Source: an uncultured Rubripirellula sp. (lineage in GTDB: Bacteria; Planctomycetota; Planctomycetia; Pirellulales; Pirellulaceae). Taken from it: 64,000 bases of DNA. The notes under the pieces were generated by a model. It worked only from the letters and a program-made list of their open reading frames with translations, was not told the origin of the DNA and ran no database searches. The stretch lies in contig CALJHC010000026.1 in assembly GCA_938075415.1 (NCBI GenBank), forward strand, positions 116,039-180,038, read 5' to 3'. Each line of letters opens with the position of its first letter. Position 1 is the first letter of the stretch. Shown here piece by piece: positions 53,837 through 63,565 of this stretch. The position numbers and the translations under genes were made by a program.

Positions 53837-54898
53837 ATGGATGACGCTGGATTTGCTTTCTTCAATGCGGCTGTCAAAACACCGAGCCCCTCGGGTTTTG
53901 AAGCTCCCATTCAGGCATTGGTGAAATCCTATCTTGAGGGCTATGCAGAATCGATACGAATCGATGTGCATGGAAACTTGATTGCTGCAGTGGGCGATAC
54001 CACTGGACCTCGCTTGATGTTCGCCGGGCACTGCGACCAAATCGGAATGTTGGTGTCTTACATCGATGATGACGGATTTGTGTACGCGCAAACAATCGGC
54101 GGATGGGATCCTCAACAGCTCATTGGTCAGTCGATGACCATTTGGACCAACGCAGGCCCACTTGCTGCCGCCATCAGCCGCAAGCCAATACATCTCCTTA
54201 CGAAGGAGGAGCGAGGCAGAGTGGTTCGTCTTGAGGATCTTTGGCTGGATATTGGGGCAAAAGATGGAGCCGAAGCTCGAGAGAGAGTCAGTGTTGGTGA
54301 TCCGATCACGCTTGATCTCGGGTGTCGACAACTGCTGGGGAATCTTGTGTGTGGGCCCGGTATGGATAACAAGTCGGGTTTATGGACGGTCGTTGAGGCG
54401 TTGCGTCGTTCTGATGCTGCCCACCTGACTTGTCATCTACACAGCGTGTCCACCGTTCAGGAAGAAATAGGGCTTCGGGGTGCCAAGACGGCCGCTGGCA
54501 GTATCCACCCGGATGTTGCCATTGCGGTAGATGTGACGCATGCTTCGGATTGTCCAACGATCAGCAAACGCACCCAAGGTGATTTGGCTGTGGGTCGTGG
54601 GCCGGTGATCTTTCGCGGACCCAACATCAACCCGCGAGTCGCCGAACGGCTCATTGAAATCAGTGAGGAAAATCGTATTCCCTATCAGTTGGCAGCAATT
54701 GGCCGCGCCACTCCCAATGACGCAAACGTGATGCAGGTTCATGGAGCGGGGGTGGCGACCGGACTTGTTGCGATTCCTAATCGTTACATGCACTCTGCCG
54801 TCGAGGTTGTCTCCACGGATGATTTGGACGCAGGCGCTGAGTTGTTGGCTCTCTTCGCACAAGCACTGTCCACTTCCGATGACTTCACTCCCCGATAG
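53837..54898 (+). CDS. M42-family glutamyl aminopeptidase-like metallopeptidase
   Basis: The 353-residue protein has the M42 metal site in order: His65 and Asp67 in GHCDQIG, Asp177 in PGMDNKSG, Glu209/Glu210 in VQEEIGLRGA, Asp232 in AIAVDVTH and His319 in YMHSAVE. It should form a large dodecameric cytoplasmic aminopeptidase that trims peptides; relatives also include endo-glucanase-annotated proteins, which act as peptidases. Start is ATG with no close competitor. It is a single gene. All expected ligands are present. Confidence 0.94.
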   Translation: MDDAGFAFFNAAVKTPSPSGFEAPIQALVKSYLEGYAESIRIDVHGNLIAAVGDTTGPRLMFAGHCDQIGMLVSYIDDDGFVYAQTIGGWDPQQLIGQSMTIWTNAGPLAAAISRKPIHLLTKEERGRVVRLEDLWLDIGAKDGAEARERVSVGDPITLDLGCRQLLGNLVCGPGMDNKSGLWTVVEALRRSDAAHLTCHLHSVSTVQEEIGLRGAKTAAGSIHPDVAIAVDVTHASDCPTISKRTQGDLAVGRGPVIFRGPNINPRVAERLIEISEENRIPYQLAAIGRATPNDANVMQVHGAGVATGLVAIPNRYMHSAVEVVSTDDLDAGAELLALFAQALSTSDDFTPR

Positions 54899-55454
54899 TC
54901 CTCCGGTCATCGCCTGGGAGCGGTTGATGGTGCTTTAAGGGGAAAGCTGTGTTTGTCCGGATTGGATTGTCCCGGATTGGATTGTCTCAGGTGGAGCAGA
55001 TCGAGGGGTGGATTCGCACCGGCTGTGTTTGGTGATCTTCGCCGTTTTTGTTGGTCAACCCGTCTCTCTGGCTTGGAATCTCGAGTTTAGCGTCTGATTT
55101 ATCTGAATTGGTTCTCCGAATCGTTAATCAACCAAATGCTTAGACAGATTGAAAATAGATGGGCAAACTTGGATGATAGTCACGGTCTCGCCAAAGCCGG
55201 TTTTTTTTCGCATTGCGTTAAATTGTCGGGCCCTGTTGGCTGACGGGTTAGATTGAAAGACGTGACCGTTGAGGCATCTTGCAAAGAGGAAGCTGCTGAT
55301 TGCGTGGAACCTCAGAATCATCCAGCGGCAACATTGAGCCAAAGCAGCAACGTCGGGTCAGAATGAGTATTGCATTTTCCAAAACCAGCATGGATGTTGA
55401 CGTCATGTCAATTGCGCGATGCAGTGAGTCTTGCTCCGATTTCAGGTGTTTTCC
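54899..55454. other. Intergenic gap with a short repeat and a leader frame
   Basis: This holds the kinase promoter. TTGTCCGGATTGGA (54953-54966) is tandemly duplicated with one added C at 54967-54981. A 31-codon frame (55363-55458) ends in the ATGA overlapping the kinase start; it has only a weak Shine-Dalgarno sequence. I see no terminator. Confidence 0.4.
54953..54981. repeat. 14/15-bp tandem repeat, two copies
   Basis: TTGTCCGGATTGGA is followed directly by TTGTCCCGGATTGGA. It lies downstream of the M42 peptidase gene in non-coding sequence. Confidence 0.8.
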
Positions 55455-58400
55455 ATGACGAATCAGGACCGAATGAAGAAATCTACCGATGCTGCTCGGT
55501 CATCGCAGTCCTCCGAATCGTTTCCGTTTGAGGCGGTGAGTTCTCAGCAAACCTACCTGTCTTTGGTCGAGAGTCTGCCGCTGAGCGTCTTGTTCAAAGA
55601 TTCTATTGGTCGTCGAGTTTTTGCCAATCAAGCTTATTTAAATTGGCGTGGTTTAACGCTCGATCACGTGGTTGGCAAAGTTGATCGGGATCTTTTCCCC
55701 GAGGAGATTGCCAAGCAGTACACCAGAGATGACCAACGTGTGATTCATGAGCAGCAGTCATTACACAATGTTGAGAGGACTTGCGATAAACATGGAACAG
55801 AATGTTGGATTGAGCGTGTAAAGAGTCCGGTTTTTAATAACGAGGGAGAGGTGATTGGAATTCAAGTGATGTTCTGGGACGTCACCGACCGGATTCATGC
55901 CGAGAAAGATCTTCGACACGAGAGGCACTTGTTAAATCACCTGCTCAAGCACATTCCCGACAGCATTTATTTTAAGGATGGCGAGAGTCGTTTTTTACGA
56001 ATCAGCGAGGCGATGGCGCAAAAATTTGGGCTATCCAATGCTTCGGCAGCTGAGGGAAAAACCGACGCTGACATCTTTAGTGATGAGCATGCCCGAGATG
56101 CTCGTGCCGATGAAGTGGAGGTCATGGAGACCGAACAACCACTTTTGGACCGTCTTGAGAAGGAGACTTGGCGAGATCGATCAGACACATGGTGCCGCTC
56201 GACAAAGATGCCGCTTTTCGATGATGAGGGAGGTGTCGTCGGTACATTTGGGATCTCACGAGATGTGACCGATCTCATTCAGTACGAAGAGGAGCTCAAA
56301 GCAGCGAGAGTTACGGCCGATGATGCGAATCAAGCCAAGAGCGAATTTTTGGCCAACATGAGTCACGAGATTCGAACACCAATGAACGCGATCATTGGGA
56401 TGTCCGAGTTGCTCGCCCAAACGGGGCTAAGTGATGAGCAAGGTGAATATGTCGACATCCTTCAAGACTCGGCGGATTCCCTTCTCGGTTTGTTGAACGA
56501 CATTCTCGATTTTTCCAAGATCGAAGCGAGGCGACTCGAGTTGGAGTCCATCCCATTTTCAATTCGTGATCTCGTTGAGAAGTCGGTTCGGACTCTAGCG
56601 GTTCGAGCGGCGGAAAAAGATCTGGAATTGGTATGTCATCTTTCACCTAAATTGTCTGAATGTTGTATTGGTGATCCGGGACGCTTACGACAAATCCTTG
56701 TTAATCTGGTCGGCAACGCCATCAAGTTCACTGAGTACGGGCAAGTGATCGTCGAGGTATTTCCCGAGGAAGAACCGATCCGAAGTGTTGATGCTGGGTT
56801 GGATAGCGACAGAGTTGCTGGTGAGTCAGGCAATGAGTCAGGCAATGAGCCGGGCGAGCTGAAGGTTCGGACTGAGGCTGAGAAAAATGCTGCATCGAAT
56901 GAAGAAGCTCGTTGCACCGACCAAAGGATCCATTTCCGAGTCAGTGACACTGGAATCGGGATTCCACCTGAAAAGCAGGAGTCAATTCTTGAAGCTTTCA
57001 CTCAAGTTGATGCTTCAACGACGCGACGGTTCGGGGGGACGGGACTTGGCTTGGCTATTTCGGGGCAGTTGGTGGATCTGATGGGAGGTCGACTGCAGCT
57101 TGAAAGCGAGTTTGGTAACGGGAGTCAGTTCTTTTTTAATGTCCCCCTGCAAGAAACCACCTCGATTGCCGAAACGCTCTCTTCCCGACTGACGGTTTTG
57201 GAAGGGCTGCGAGTTTTGGTCGTTGATGACCATCCAACCAATCGGCAGATTTTGGGAGAGGTTCTCGAGAGGTGGAAGGCGATCCCCGTTTTGTGCTGTG
57301 GTGGAAAGGATGCGTTGCAATCCCTTGATGCCTCAGACGAGTCGAGTTGTCCTTTTGATCTGGCGCTACTTGATTTTATGATGCCGGAGATGGATGGCTT
57401 TCAATTAGCGGAGATCATCGGGCAACGATACGGAGCCGAAAAACCTAAAATGATTTTATTGTCATCCGCCCATCAGCATGATCAACGTGAACGCGGGCTG
57501 AAGTTAGGTATTGATCGGTTTGTTACCAAGCCACTTGTCCAGTCGGAGTTTTTGGAAGTATTGTTGCAAGTCATCGATGGTGATTCGGTCCAACAGCCCG
57601 CGGAATCCAACACCCACGCACCCCTTCAAGTTTTGGTTGCCGAGGATGGGTTCGCGAACCAGCAAGTGGCGCTCGGTATGCTGAGGGCACTTGGGCATGA
57701 GTCGATTTTGGTGGCAAATGGACAAGAAGCAATTCAACGCTGGCAGCAGGGTGGCATCGATGTCATTCTGATGGACATGCACATGCCGGTGCTGGACGGT
57801 ATATCGGCGACGGAGCAAATTCGCCGCGTTGAGGCGGAGACGGGGCAGCGAACACCTATCGTTGCGCTGACCGCGGCCGCCTTTCAAGAGGATCGGATCG
57901 CTTGCGAAGCCGCGGGGATGGACGCGCATCTTTCCAAGCCGATCCGAGCCGATGAATTGCGAGATTTACTGGAGCAGTTTGCTGCGTCGGCTGGCCTCAG
58001 CCGCTTTGGCGATCAAGGGATTCCTGACACCAACACAAGCCTTGCCCATCGCGATACCAAGGGCACTTTGGGGGTGAGGAAAGAAAGTGAGCAAGTCATC
58101 GTATCTGGGGCAAAAGCTGCAAATGATTCGGTCGAAATCGTTGACACCGAAATGGATTCATTGTCGGATGATCCTCACCGTGTGGAGGGTCAGGGTCGGC
58201 AGGCTCAAAGCGGATTTGGAAAGCGTTCAGTGGAGGAGACCTCCTCACCGAACGCTCGACCGAACGAGCCGGGTGGTTTTTCTGAAACGCCCTCTGCCGA
58301 GACACCTGAAGATCTGATGTCGGTGGTTGATCTTCAGGCGGCGTTGGCGCGACTTCCCGGTGGAATGGAATCCTTGAGACAACTTTCAGAGTTATTCCTT

Positions 58401-58649
58401 CCAGAATGTGATGCGTTGATGGCATCCATCCATGAGCAATCTACCGACGGTGATCTTGGGCTGATTGAGCGATCCGCTCATACGCTCAAAGGATCTGCCG
58501 ATCTTTTTTGCGCAAACGAGCTGCGTCTTGCCGCCGAAGCGATTGAAAAGTCAAGTCACTTTGGGGATCGCGCAAAACTTGCTTTTCAGATTCCTCGTCT
58601 GCATTATGAGGTCACCCGAGTGATTGATGTTTTACGGGCGGAGTTTTAG
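55455..58649 (+). CDS. Hybrid sensor histidine kinase with PAS, two receivers and Hpt
   Basis: From ATG at 55455 the protein has 1064 residues; TTG at 55431 would add eight. Two PAS domains (about 30-275, each ending in a WDVTDR/SRDVTDL segment) precede the HisKA domain with His304 in SHEIRTPMN and the HATPase with DTGIGIPPEKQ and GGTGLGLAI. Receiver 1 has Asp640 in LLDFMMPEMDG, receiver 2 has Asp774 in LMDMHMPVLDG, and a C-terminal Hpt carries His1009 in SAHTLKGSA. It has no membrane segment, so it is cytoplasmic. A 55-residue charged insertion sits inside the HATPase, with a repeat ESGN-ESGN-EPGE. The layout resembles BarA-like phosphorelays. No cognate regulator is adjacent. Confidence 0.94.
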   Translation: MTNQDRMKKSTDAARSSQSSESFPFEAVSSQQTYLSLVESLPLSVLFKDSIGRRVFANQAYLNWRGLTLDHVVGKVDRDLFPEEIAKQYTRDDQRVIHEQQSLHNVERTCDKHGTECWIERVKSPVFNNEGEVIGIQVMFWDVTDRIHAEKDLRHERHLLNHLLKHIPDSIYFKDGESRFLRISEAMAQKFGLSNASAAEGKTDADIFSDEHARDARADEVEVMETEQPLLDRLEKETWRDRSDTWCRSTKMPLFDDEGGVVGTFGISRDVTDLIQYEEELKAARVTADDANQAKSEFLANMSHEIRTPMNAIIGMSELLAQTGLSDEQGEYVDILQDSADSLLGLLNDILDFSKIEARRLELESIPFSIRDLVEKSVRTLAVRAAEKDLELVCHLSPKLSECCIGDPGRLRQILVNLVGNAIKFTEYGQVIVEVFPEEEPIRSVDAGLDSDRVAGESGNESGNEPGELKVRTEAEKNAASNEEARCTDQRIHFRVSDTGIGIPPEKQESILEAFTQVDASTTRRFGGTGLGLAISGQLVDLMGGRLQLESEFGNGSQFFFNVPLQETTSIAETLSSRLTVLEGLRVLVVDDHPTNRQILGEVLERWKAIPVLCCGGKDALQSLDASDESSCPFDLALLDFMMPEMDGFQLAEIIGQRYGAEKPKMILLSSAHQHDQRERGLKLGIDRFVTKPLVQSEFLEVLLQVIDGDSVQQPAESNTHAPLQVLVAEDGFANQQVALGMLRALGHESILVANGQEAIQRWQQGGIDVILMDMHMPVLDGISATEQIRRVEAETGQRTPIVALTAAAFQEDRIACEAAGMDAHLSKPIRADELRDLLEQFAASAGLSRFGDQGIPDTNTSLAHRDTKGTLGVRKESEQVIVSGAKAANDSVEIVDTEMDSLSDDPHRVEGQGRQAQSGFGKRSVEETSSPNARPNEPGGFSETPSAETPEDLMSVVDLQAALARLPGGMESLRQLSELFLPECDALMASIHEQSTDGDLGLIERSAHTLKGSADLFCANELRLAAEAIEKSSHFGDRAKLAFQIPRLHYEVTRVIDVLRAEF

Positions 58650-58853
58650 TTGTTTGTTCCTGCGAGAGAGTTTTGGACGTAACCTTGCCTCGCTCCACGA
58701 TGGGTGAGACTTTCTCACAGCTAGCCTACTGCAAGTCAACGCAGACATTTCCACACCAGCGTTGCATGGGGGCCTTCATGCAGTGATTAGGCTGCCAGTG
58801 CGAAGGTAAAGAGTTAGACGGCGAACAGGCATTCGGCCTGGAGAGTCGAGCCT

Positions 58854-60050
58854 CTAGTGGCGTCGTACCCTTGTCATCAAAACGGTGCCCAGCAGTCCGA
58901 GGATGATGTTGCCTAGCCAGACGCCATACGGCGGTACAATGCCGTCTTTGGCTTGTTCGAGGCCGAAGATAAACAGAGGGTAATAAAGAATCAGCGTTGG
59001 TAGGAAGCAGAGTCCAAAGGTGGACCAGTAATCACTCGTCTTAGCGAGCATCGCCAGCGGAGCTCCTACAAAAACAAAGAAGAAGCAGCTAAAACCCCAA
59101 GCCCAGCGTCGCCACGGTTCGGTTTGCAACCGAACAAGACGTTTTCGGCTTGTTTTGAGCTTTGATTCCATTTGATTATCCCCTACGCCGGAGATGTTTT
59201 CGTTTCTCGCGGTAAGGATTGCAAATCCGGTGTGTGCCGCGAGTTGTCCGACAATTGCATGATTCCGCCCATCTTGCAGCAAGCGTTCACTGCTGAGCAG
59301 GCTCATTGGTAATTCACTCGGACTTTTCTTGCTGATGTCTTGCTGCGAGTTTTTTCGAGAAAGAGGTATTCTGAACTCCGTTTCTCCGGGGACAATGCTG
59401 TGAAAGAGATGCCCTCCTTCGACTTGGCTATCAACCACTCTTAGCAACAGCGTTTCAGATTCAGGATCAAGTCGCAGTTCACCCTCTTTGGCCGATAGTT
59501 TCATGGGCCCTTGTGAGCCGCTGTTGTGGACGGTCACGGTTGGGCGAACAAGCGTCCTGCCTTTTACTTCTCGAACGTGAATCGAGAAGCCTTGTTCCGA
59601 TGTGTATGTCTGCTCACTGCGCAAGACCCGATACGCAATGTCTTCGATTGACATCAGAACCACTCGGTTCACCCCAGGGCGTCCCCACGAGACTGCGAGA
59701 TCTGACACCATCACCGCAATGGGACTGAGAATCGCAGCAAAAATGATTGCTGGCTTCAGTAAGCGAATCGGAGAGATGCCGGAAGCTTTGACCGTTGCGA
59801 TTTCGCCATCGGCAGCCATTCGGCCATAGACGCAGCAGACTGAAAAAAGCGCGGTTGCGGGAAATGCGAATTGGAGAGAAATGGGAAGTATGTATGGCAG
59901 CAACTGCACCACAGCCGAGAGTCCCAAGCCCCTGCGCAGCAACTCTCTTCCCACTCCGATCAGTAGGATAAGCAGGGTTAGAACGATGAGCGATACAATG
60001 AAGATCTTAAGGATCTCAACAAGCACGTATCGCGTCAGGCGACTTGGCAT
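58854..60050 (-). CDS. LptF/LptG-family permease
   Basis: The 398-residue protein has the YjgP/YjgQ topology: three N-terminal transmembrane segments (about 12-35, 48-75, 97-122), a periplasmic beta-rich domain (about 130-270), and three C-terminal segments (about 305-325, 333-358, 370-392). Residues such as ATALFSVCCVYGRMAADGEI are typical. Relatives form the LptB2FG exporter that extracts lipopolysaccharide from the inner membrane; planctomycetes carry such genes although their envelope differs. The partner gene is not adjacent. It is convergent with the kinase gene. Confidence 0.9.
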   Translation of the reverse strand: MPSRLTRYVLVEILKIFIVSLIVLTLLILLIGVGRELLRRGLGLSAVVQLLPYILPISLQFAFPATALFSVCCVYGRMAADGEIATVKASGISPIRLLKPAIIFAAILSPIAVMVSDLAVSWGRPGVNRVVLMSIEDIAYRVLRSEQTYTSEQGFSIHVREVKGRTLVRPTVTVHNSGSQGPMKLSAKEGELRLDPESETLLLRVVDSQVEGGHLFHSIVPGETEFRIPLSRKNSQQDISKKSPSELPMSLLSSERLLQDGRNHAIVGQLAAHTGFAILTARNENISGVGDNQMESKLKTSRKRLVRLQTEPWRRWAWGFSCFFFVFVGAPLAMLAKTSDYWSTFGLCFLPTLILYYPLFIFGLEQAKDGIVPPYGVWLGNIILGLLGTVLMTRVRRH

Positions 60051-60403
60051 GGGCGGGCGTTAAGTTTTGCATCTTGCAAAGCGGCTTTCCATCGTTGGTC
60101 GACGACGGAATGGGGTCTGCGAATCAGCCATTTGGGACACTGATGTGGACCACCCATCGAGTGGTGACATCGGTCGGAGCGATGGGTATCCGGCGGCTCA
60201 ATGTGAGTCTTGAGGTTCCTTCCTCCAACTCTCTCGGCGTCTATGTTTAGCAAAAGATGGCAAAACAGGGGTAGACGAGAATCGAGGAGGCAGAGCTGCT
60301 GGTCGACTTTACTCTGCATTTCGGCATCCCTCGGTCCTTTTGATTCCCAGCGAACGCTGCTAAACTCTCACTTTCCATCACGAATTGCATTTCGAGGGCT
60401 ATC
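60051..60403. other. Divergent gap between the permease and dapA
   Basis: The gap holds two promoters. GAGGG five bases before the dapA ATG is a good ribosome-binding site. I see no lysine riboswitch, RNA or further gene. Confidence 0.4.
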
Positions 60404-61306
60404 ATGACCCAACGTAAGGGTTCCGAGTTTGCCGGGTTGTCTGTTGCTATCATCACGCCTTTTCGGGATGGGCAGGTTGATTATGCCCTGCTTCGAGAGC
60501 AACTCGAATTTCAGGTTGCTGCTGGAACCACCTGTATCGTTCCCGTTGGAACGACCGGAGAGTCACCCACGCTTTCTCATGATGAGCATGATCGCGTGAT
60601 CACCGAGGTCATCCAATGTGTTGCAGGCCGCGCCAAGGTGATGGCTGGCACGGGCAGCAACAGCACTGCCGAAGCCCTTCGGTTGACGAAGCGAGCTGCT
60701 GCGGAGGGTGCCGATGCGACCCTTCAAGTCGCACCCTATTACAACAAACCGACTCAGGAAGGTTTCTATCAGCACTTCAAAGCGATCGCTGAGCAAGTCG
60801 ATATTCCAGTGTGCGTTTACAACATCCCTGGCAGGACAGGAAAAGAAATTGAGGTAGGCACCATTCAGCGGCTTGCTGAGATTGATGGGATTACCATGGT
60901 CAAGGAAGCGACCGGTAAGCTGGATCAATGTTCTGCGATTGCGGGAGCAACCGACCTCACCGTTCTCAGTGGCGATGACTCGCTGACGCTTCCCATGATG
61001 AGTGTTGGTGCCGAGGGAGTCATCTCGGTGGCAGGAAACCTAGTTCCCGGGCCAATGATTGAACTGGTCCAAGCCGCGCTTGCCGGCGATTATCAAACGG
61101 CACAAGCCATACACCACCGACTGTTTGGACTGTGCTCAAAGATGTTGGGCTTATCGACGAACCCAATCCCCATCAAAACCGCGATGCAGATGGTTGGGCG
61201 GGACAGCGGTGAATTGCGACTTCCAATGACCCCACTAGAGCCACAGCAGAGCGATCAATTGCGAGAAGCTTTGATGGCATTTGGGCTTGCTTCAGCCACA
61301 GTCTAG
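60404..61306 (+). CDS. dapA: 4-hydroxy-tetrahydrodipicolinate synthase
   Basis: The 300-residue protein has the DapA residues in order: Thr50/Thr51 in VPVGTTGES, Tyr139 in VCVYNIPGRTG, Arg144 and Schiff-base Lys167 in TMVKEATG. Length and fold fit DapA (about 290-300). It condenses pyruvate and aspartate semialdehyde in the diaminopimelate/lysine pathway in the cytoplasm. Other family members (N-acetylneuraminate lyase, KDG aldolase) are less likely because the DapA motif around Tyr107-equivalent (PYYNKPTQEG) is intact. Confidence 0.95.
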   Translation: MTQRKGSEFAGLSVAIITPFRDGQVDYALLREQLEFQVAAGTTCIVPVGTTGESPTLSHDEHDRVITEVIQCVAGRAKVMAGTGSNSTAEALRLTKRAAAEGADATLQVAPYYNKPTQEGFYQHFKAIAEQVDIPVCVYNIPGRTGKEIEVGTIQRLAEIDGITMVKEATGKLDQCSAIAGATDLTVLSGDDSLTLPMMSVGAEGVISVAGNLVPGPMIELVQAALAGDYQTAQAIHHRLFGLCSKMLGLSTNPIPIKTAMQMVGRDSGELRLPMTPLEPQQSDQLREALMAFGLASATV

Positions 61307-61312
61307 CTTTGG

Positions 61313-61329
61313 CATCGGGATTTCCGATG
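61313..61329. terminator. 6-bp hairpin after dapA
   Basis: CATCGG (61313-61318) and CCGATG (61324-61329) flank GATTT. It starts seven bases after the dapA stop, between convergent genes. No T run follows; a weak candidate. Confidence 0.3.
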
Positions 61330-61487
61330 AGGTGGTCCAGCAAGTTGTTTCTGAAACCTTGTGAGACGCCATGCAACTTGACCTCGGCGTGAATGGATCC
61401 TGGCAACGGTTGTTGGTTGCTTGTTGGGGAAGGCATCTTTTGACCTGGTTTCAAGTTCAAGGCTGATTCGCCCAAGGTTCACCAGCA

Positions 61488-62408
61488 TTAACCCGGTAGG
61501 AAATTGCGTAGGTAGGTTTTGCTTTGGACTAAAGCCAGTTTCCGATTCGCCGCCGAATCCTCGTAGGCTCGATCCTCCACTTCCACACAGACCGGACCTT
61601 GGTAGCCGACATCGGTGAGAACAGAAAAAAATTGTCCCCAATTCACATCTCCCATTCCTGGTAGTTTTGGTGAATGGTATTCATTTGGATGTGCAAGGAT
61701 GCCCACCCGATCAAGGTGATTCACGTCGACCCGAACATCTTTTGCATGGATGTGGAAGAGCTTGTCTGAGAATTCACGCATTGGGCTAAGGTAGTCCATT
61801 TGCTGAAAGATCATGTGCGAGGGGTCATAATTGAGACCAAAATGATCACTTTGAATGTCACTGAACATTCGTTCCCAAATCGCAGGACTGATGGCGAGAT
61901 TTTTTCCCCCGGGCCATTCGTCAGCAGTGAAGAGCATTGGACAGTTTTCGATGCCAACTTTGACTCCTTTCTCTTCCGCGTGGCGAATGATGGGACGCCA
62001 TGTTTCGAGGAATCGAGGCCAGTTTTCGTCAATACTCTTGGTCCAGTCTCTGCCAATAAACGTATTCATTCGGTTCAGGCCTAGCGTCGCAGTGGCCGTT
62101 ATCACCAACTTGATATGTTCCACGGCGGTTTTGGCTTCCTCTGAATCGCAAGATAAAGGATTGGGATAGTATCCAAGACCGCTAATCTTGACCGCATACT
62201 TTTCCTGCAATTCATTGAGATGATCCACCGAAGCGTGATCAAGTTGAGTTGCATCAATGTGAGTGATGCCGGCATAACGTCGAGTTGATTTTCCAGGTGG
62301 CCAGCACATCACTTCGACGCAGTCGTAGCCGATACTTGATGCCGTTTGAAAAACTTCTTCTATGGTTTGTTCGGGAAGTATCGCGCTAACGAATCCAAGG
62401 TTCATCAT
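61488..62408 (-). CDS. Sugar phosphate isomerase/epimerase
   Basis: The 306-residue protein has a xylose-isomerase-like TIM barrel. Metal-site residues are seen in GIENCPMLF, GLNYDPSHMIFQ, FHIHAKDVRVD and CVEVEDR. An N-terminal Met-rich MMNLGFVSAIL starts the first strand. It overlaps the start of nothing; its ATG lies in the last four bases of the upstream oxidoreductase gene (62405-62408, ATGA), so the two are translated together. The pair resembles IolE/IolG-type or 3-keto-sugar catabolism modules. Cytoplasmic. The substrate is unknown. Confidence 0.88.
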   Translation of the reverse strand: MMNLGFVSAILPEQTIEEVFQTASSIGYDCVEVMCWPPGKSTRRYAGITHIDATQLDHASVDHLNELQEKYAVKISGLGYYPNPLSCDSEEAKTAVEHIKLVITATATLGLNRMNTFIGRDWTKSIDENWPRFLETWRPIIRHAEEKGVKVGIENCPMLFTADEWPGGKNLAISPAIWERMFSDIQSDHFGLNYDPSHMIFQQMDYLSPMREFSDKLFHIHAKDVRVDVNHLDRVGILAHPNEYHSPKLPGMGDVNWGQFFSVLTDVGYQGPVCVEVEDRAYEDSAANRKLALVQSKTYLRNFLPG

Positions 62409-63565
62409 TGGTTTGTCGCTCCTGGTTCAATCCAGCGTTGCATACGGTGGCTTTTCAAAATGGCTTCGCAAAGTAAAAGCTCGCGATGGCCATCGTAAAA
62501 GGTAGGGTAAGTGGGGGTGTCTTGAAATTTTCCGGATTCAATCGATGAGTAGAACGCCTTGAAAAGTTGTTTAAAGGAATCGCCAAACCCTTCGTTATGA
62601 CCTCCCGGATAGGATACCGCAGTGTTTGCGAGATCGGTTAATAAAGCTGGATCACGGTGCAAAATTTGATTGGCTGAATCACGATGTCCAATTTCCAGTT
62701 CATTGGGCCTTTCGCTATTCCAGCGAAGCGATTGCTTGGAGCCAGCGATTTCATACTGCAAGCAGTTTTTTCGACCCGCGTCCACCTGTGAAACCCAGAG
62801 GACACCTTTTGCACCACTGTCAAATCGAAGTAGTACGCAGCCAAAATCCTCGGTCGTCACATTAATTGTTTTGGTTGGACGTTCCTCACCGAGAGGGGTT
62901 GTGAAAGTTTCCGCAGGGCCGAGGGGCATTGTTCTCTGTGGATACACGGTTGCTAGGTCAGCGCAAACGGCAATCACCTTCTGTCCCGAGATGAACTGAA
63001 TGAGGTCCAACCAGTGTGTCCCTATGTCTGCAATCGCCCTCAGTTCACCACCTTGATCATCAAGGACCCGCCAGTTGAAATCCGTTGGATGGAAAAGCCA
63101 ATCTTGAGCATAACTGCCGGTGATGTGAAAGAGTTCTCCGGTTTGTCCTTGTCTGCATCGCTCGGCACTCTCGAGAGAAAGCGGGTAGTATCGAATGTTG
63201 TAGTTGACCGCCGCTGCGACACCATTGGATTCAGCTAATCGAATGAGGCTGGCAGATTCTGCCGAGTCCATTGCGAGCGGTTTCTCGCAGATCACATGTT
63301 TGCCCGCCTCGATCACGGAAGCGGTCTGTTCAAAGTGAAGGTGATTAGGGGACGTGATGTGGACCACATCGACCCTGGGGTCTGCGAGGATTGCGTTGAG
63401 ATCGGGGTAGGCAAGGGGCAAGCCAAGTTGCCGGGCGGCAATCGAAGATTTTTCTGGCGAAGATCCGGCGATTCCAGCAACCTCGACGCCTGCGCGACGA
63501 AGGCCTTCGACATGGACCGGCCCGATGAATCCCGTTCCGACTACAGCAGCAATTAGGTTACTCAT
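62405..63565 (-). CDS. Gfo/Idh/MocA family oxidoreductase
   Basis: The 386-residue protein has the NAD-binding motif VGTGFIGPVH (about 9-18) and the normal active-site EKP (Glu94-Lys95-Pro96 in VICEKPLAMD). The C-terminal half shows DIGTHWLDLIQFISG, typical of sugar and inositol dehydrogenases, and GGHNEGFGDSFKQLF near the end. It should oxidise a hydroxyl group of a sugar or cyclitol with NAD. It overlaps the downstream isomerase gene by four bases. Contrast with the lysine-less member at 7036-8154. Confidence 0.93.
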   Translation of the reverse strand: MSNLIAAVVGTGFIGPVHVEGLRRAGVEVAGIAGSSPEKSSIAARQLGLPLAYPDLNAILADPRVDVVHITSPNHLHFEQTASVIEAGKHVICEKPLAMDSAESASLIRLAESNGVAAAVNYNIRYYPLSLESAERCRQGQTGELFHITGSYAQDWLFHPTDFNWRVLDDQGGELRAIADIGTHWLDLIQFISGQKVIAVCADLATVYPQRTMPLGPAETFTTPLGEERPTKTINVTTEDFGCVLLRFDSGAKGVLWVSQVDAGRKNCLQYEIAGSKQSLRWNSERPNELEIGHRDSANQILHRDPALLTDLANTAVSYPGGHNEGFGDSFKQLFKAFYSSIESGKFQDTPTYPTFYDGHRELLLCEAILKSHRMQRWIEPGATNQ

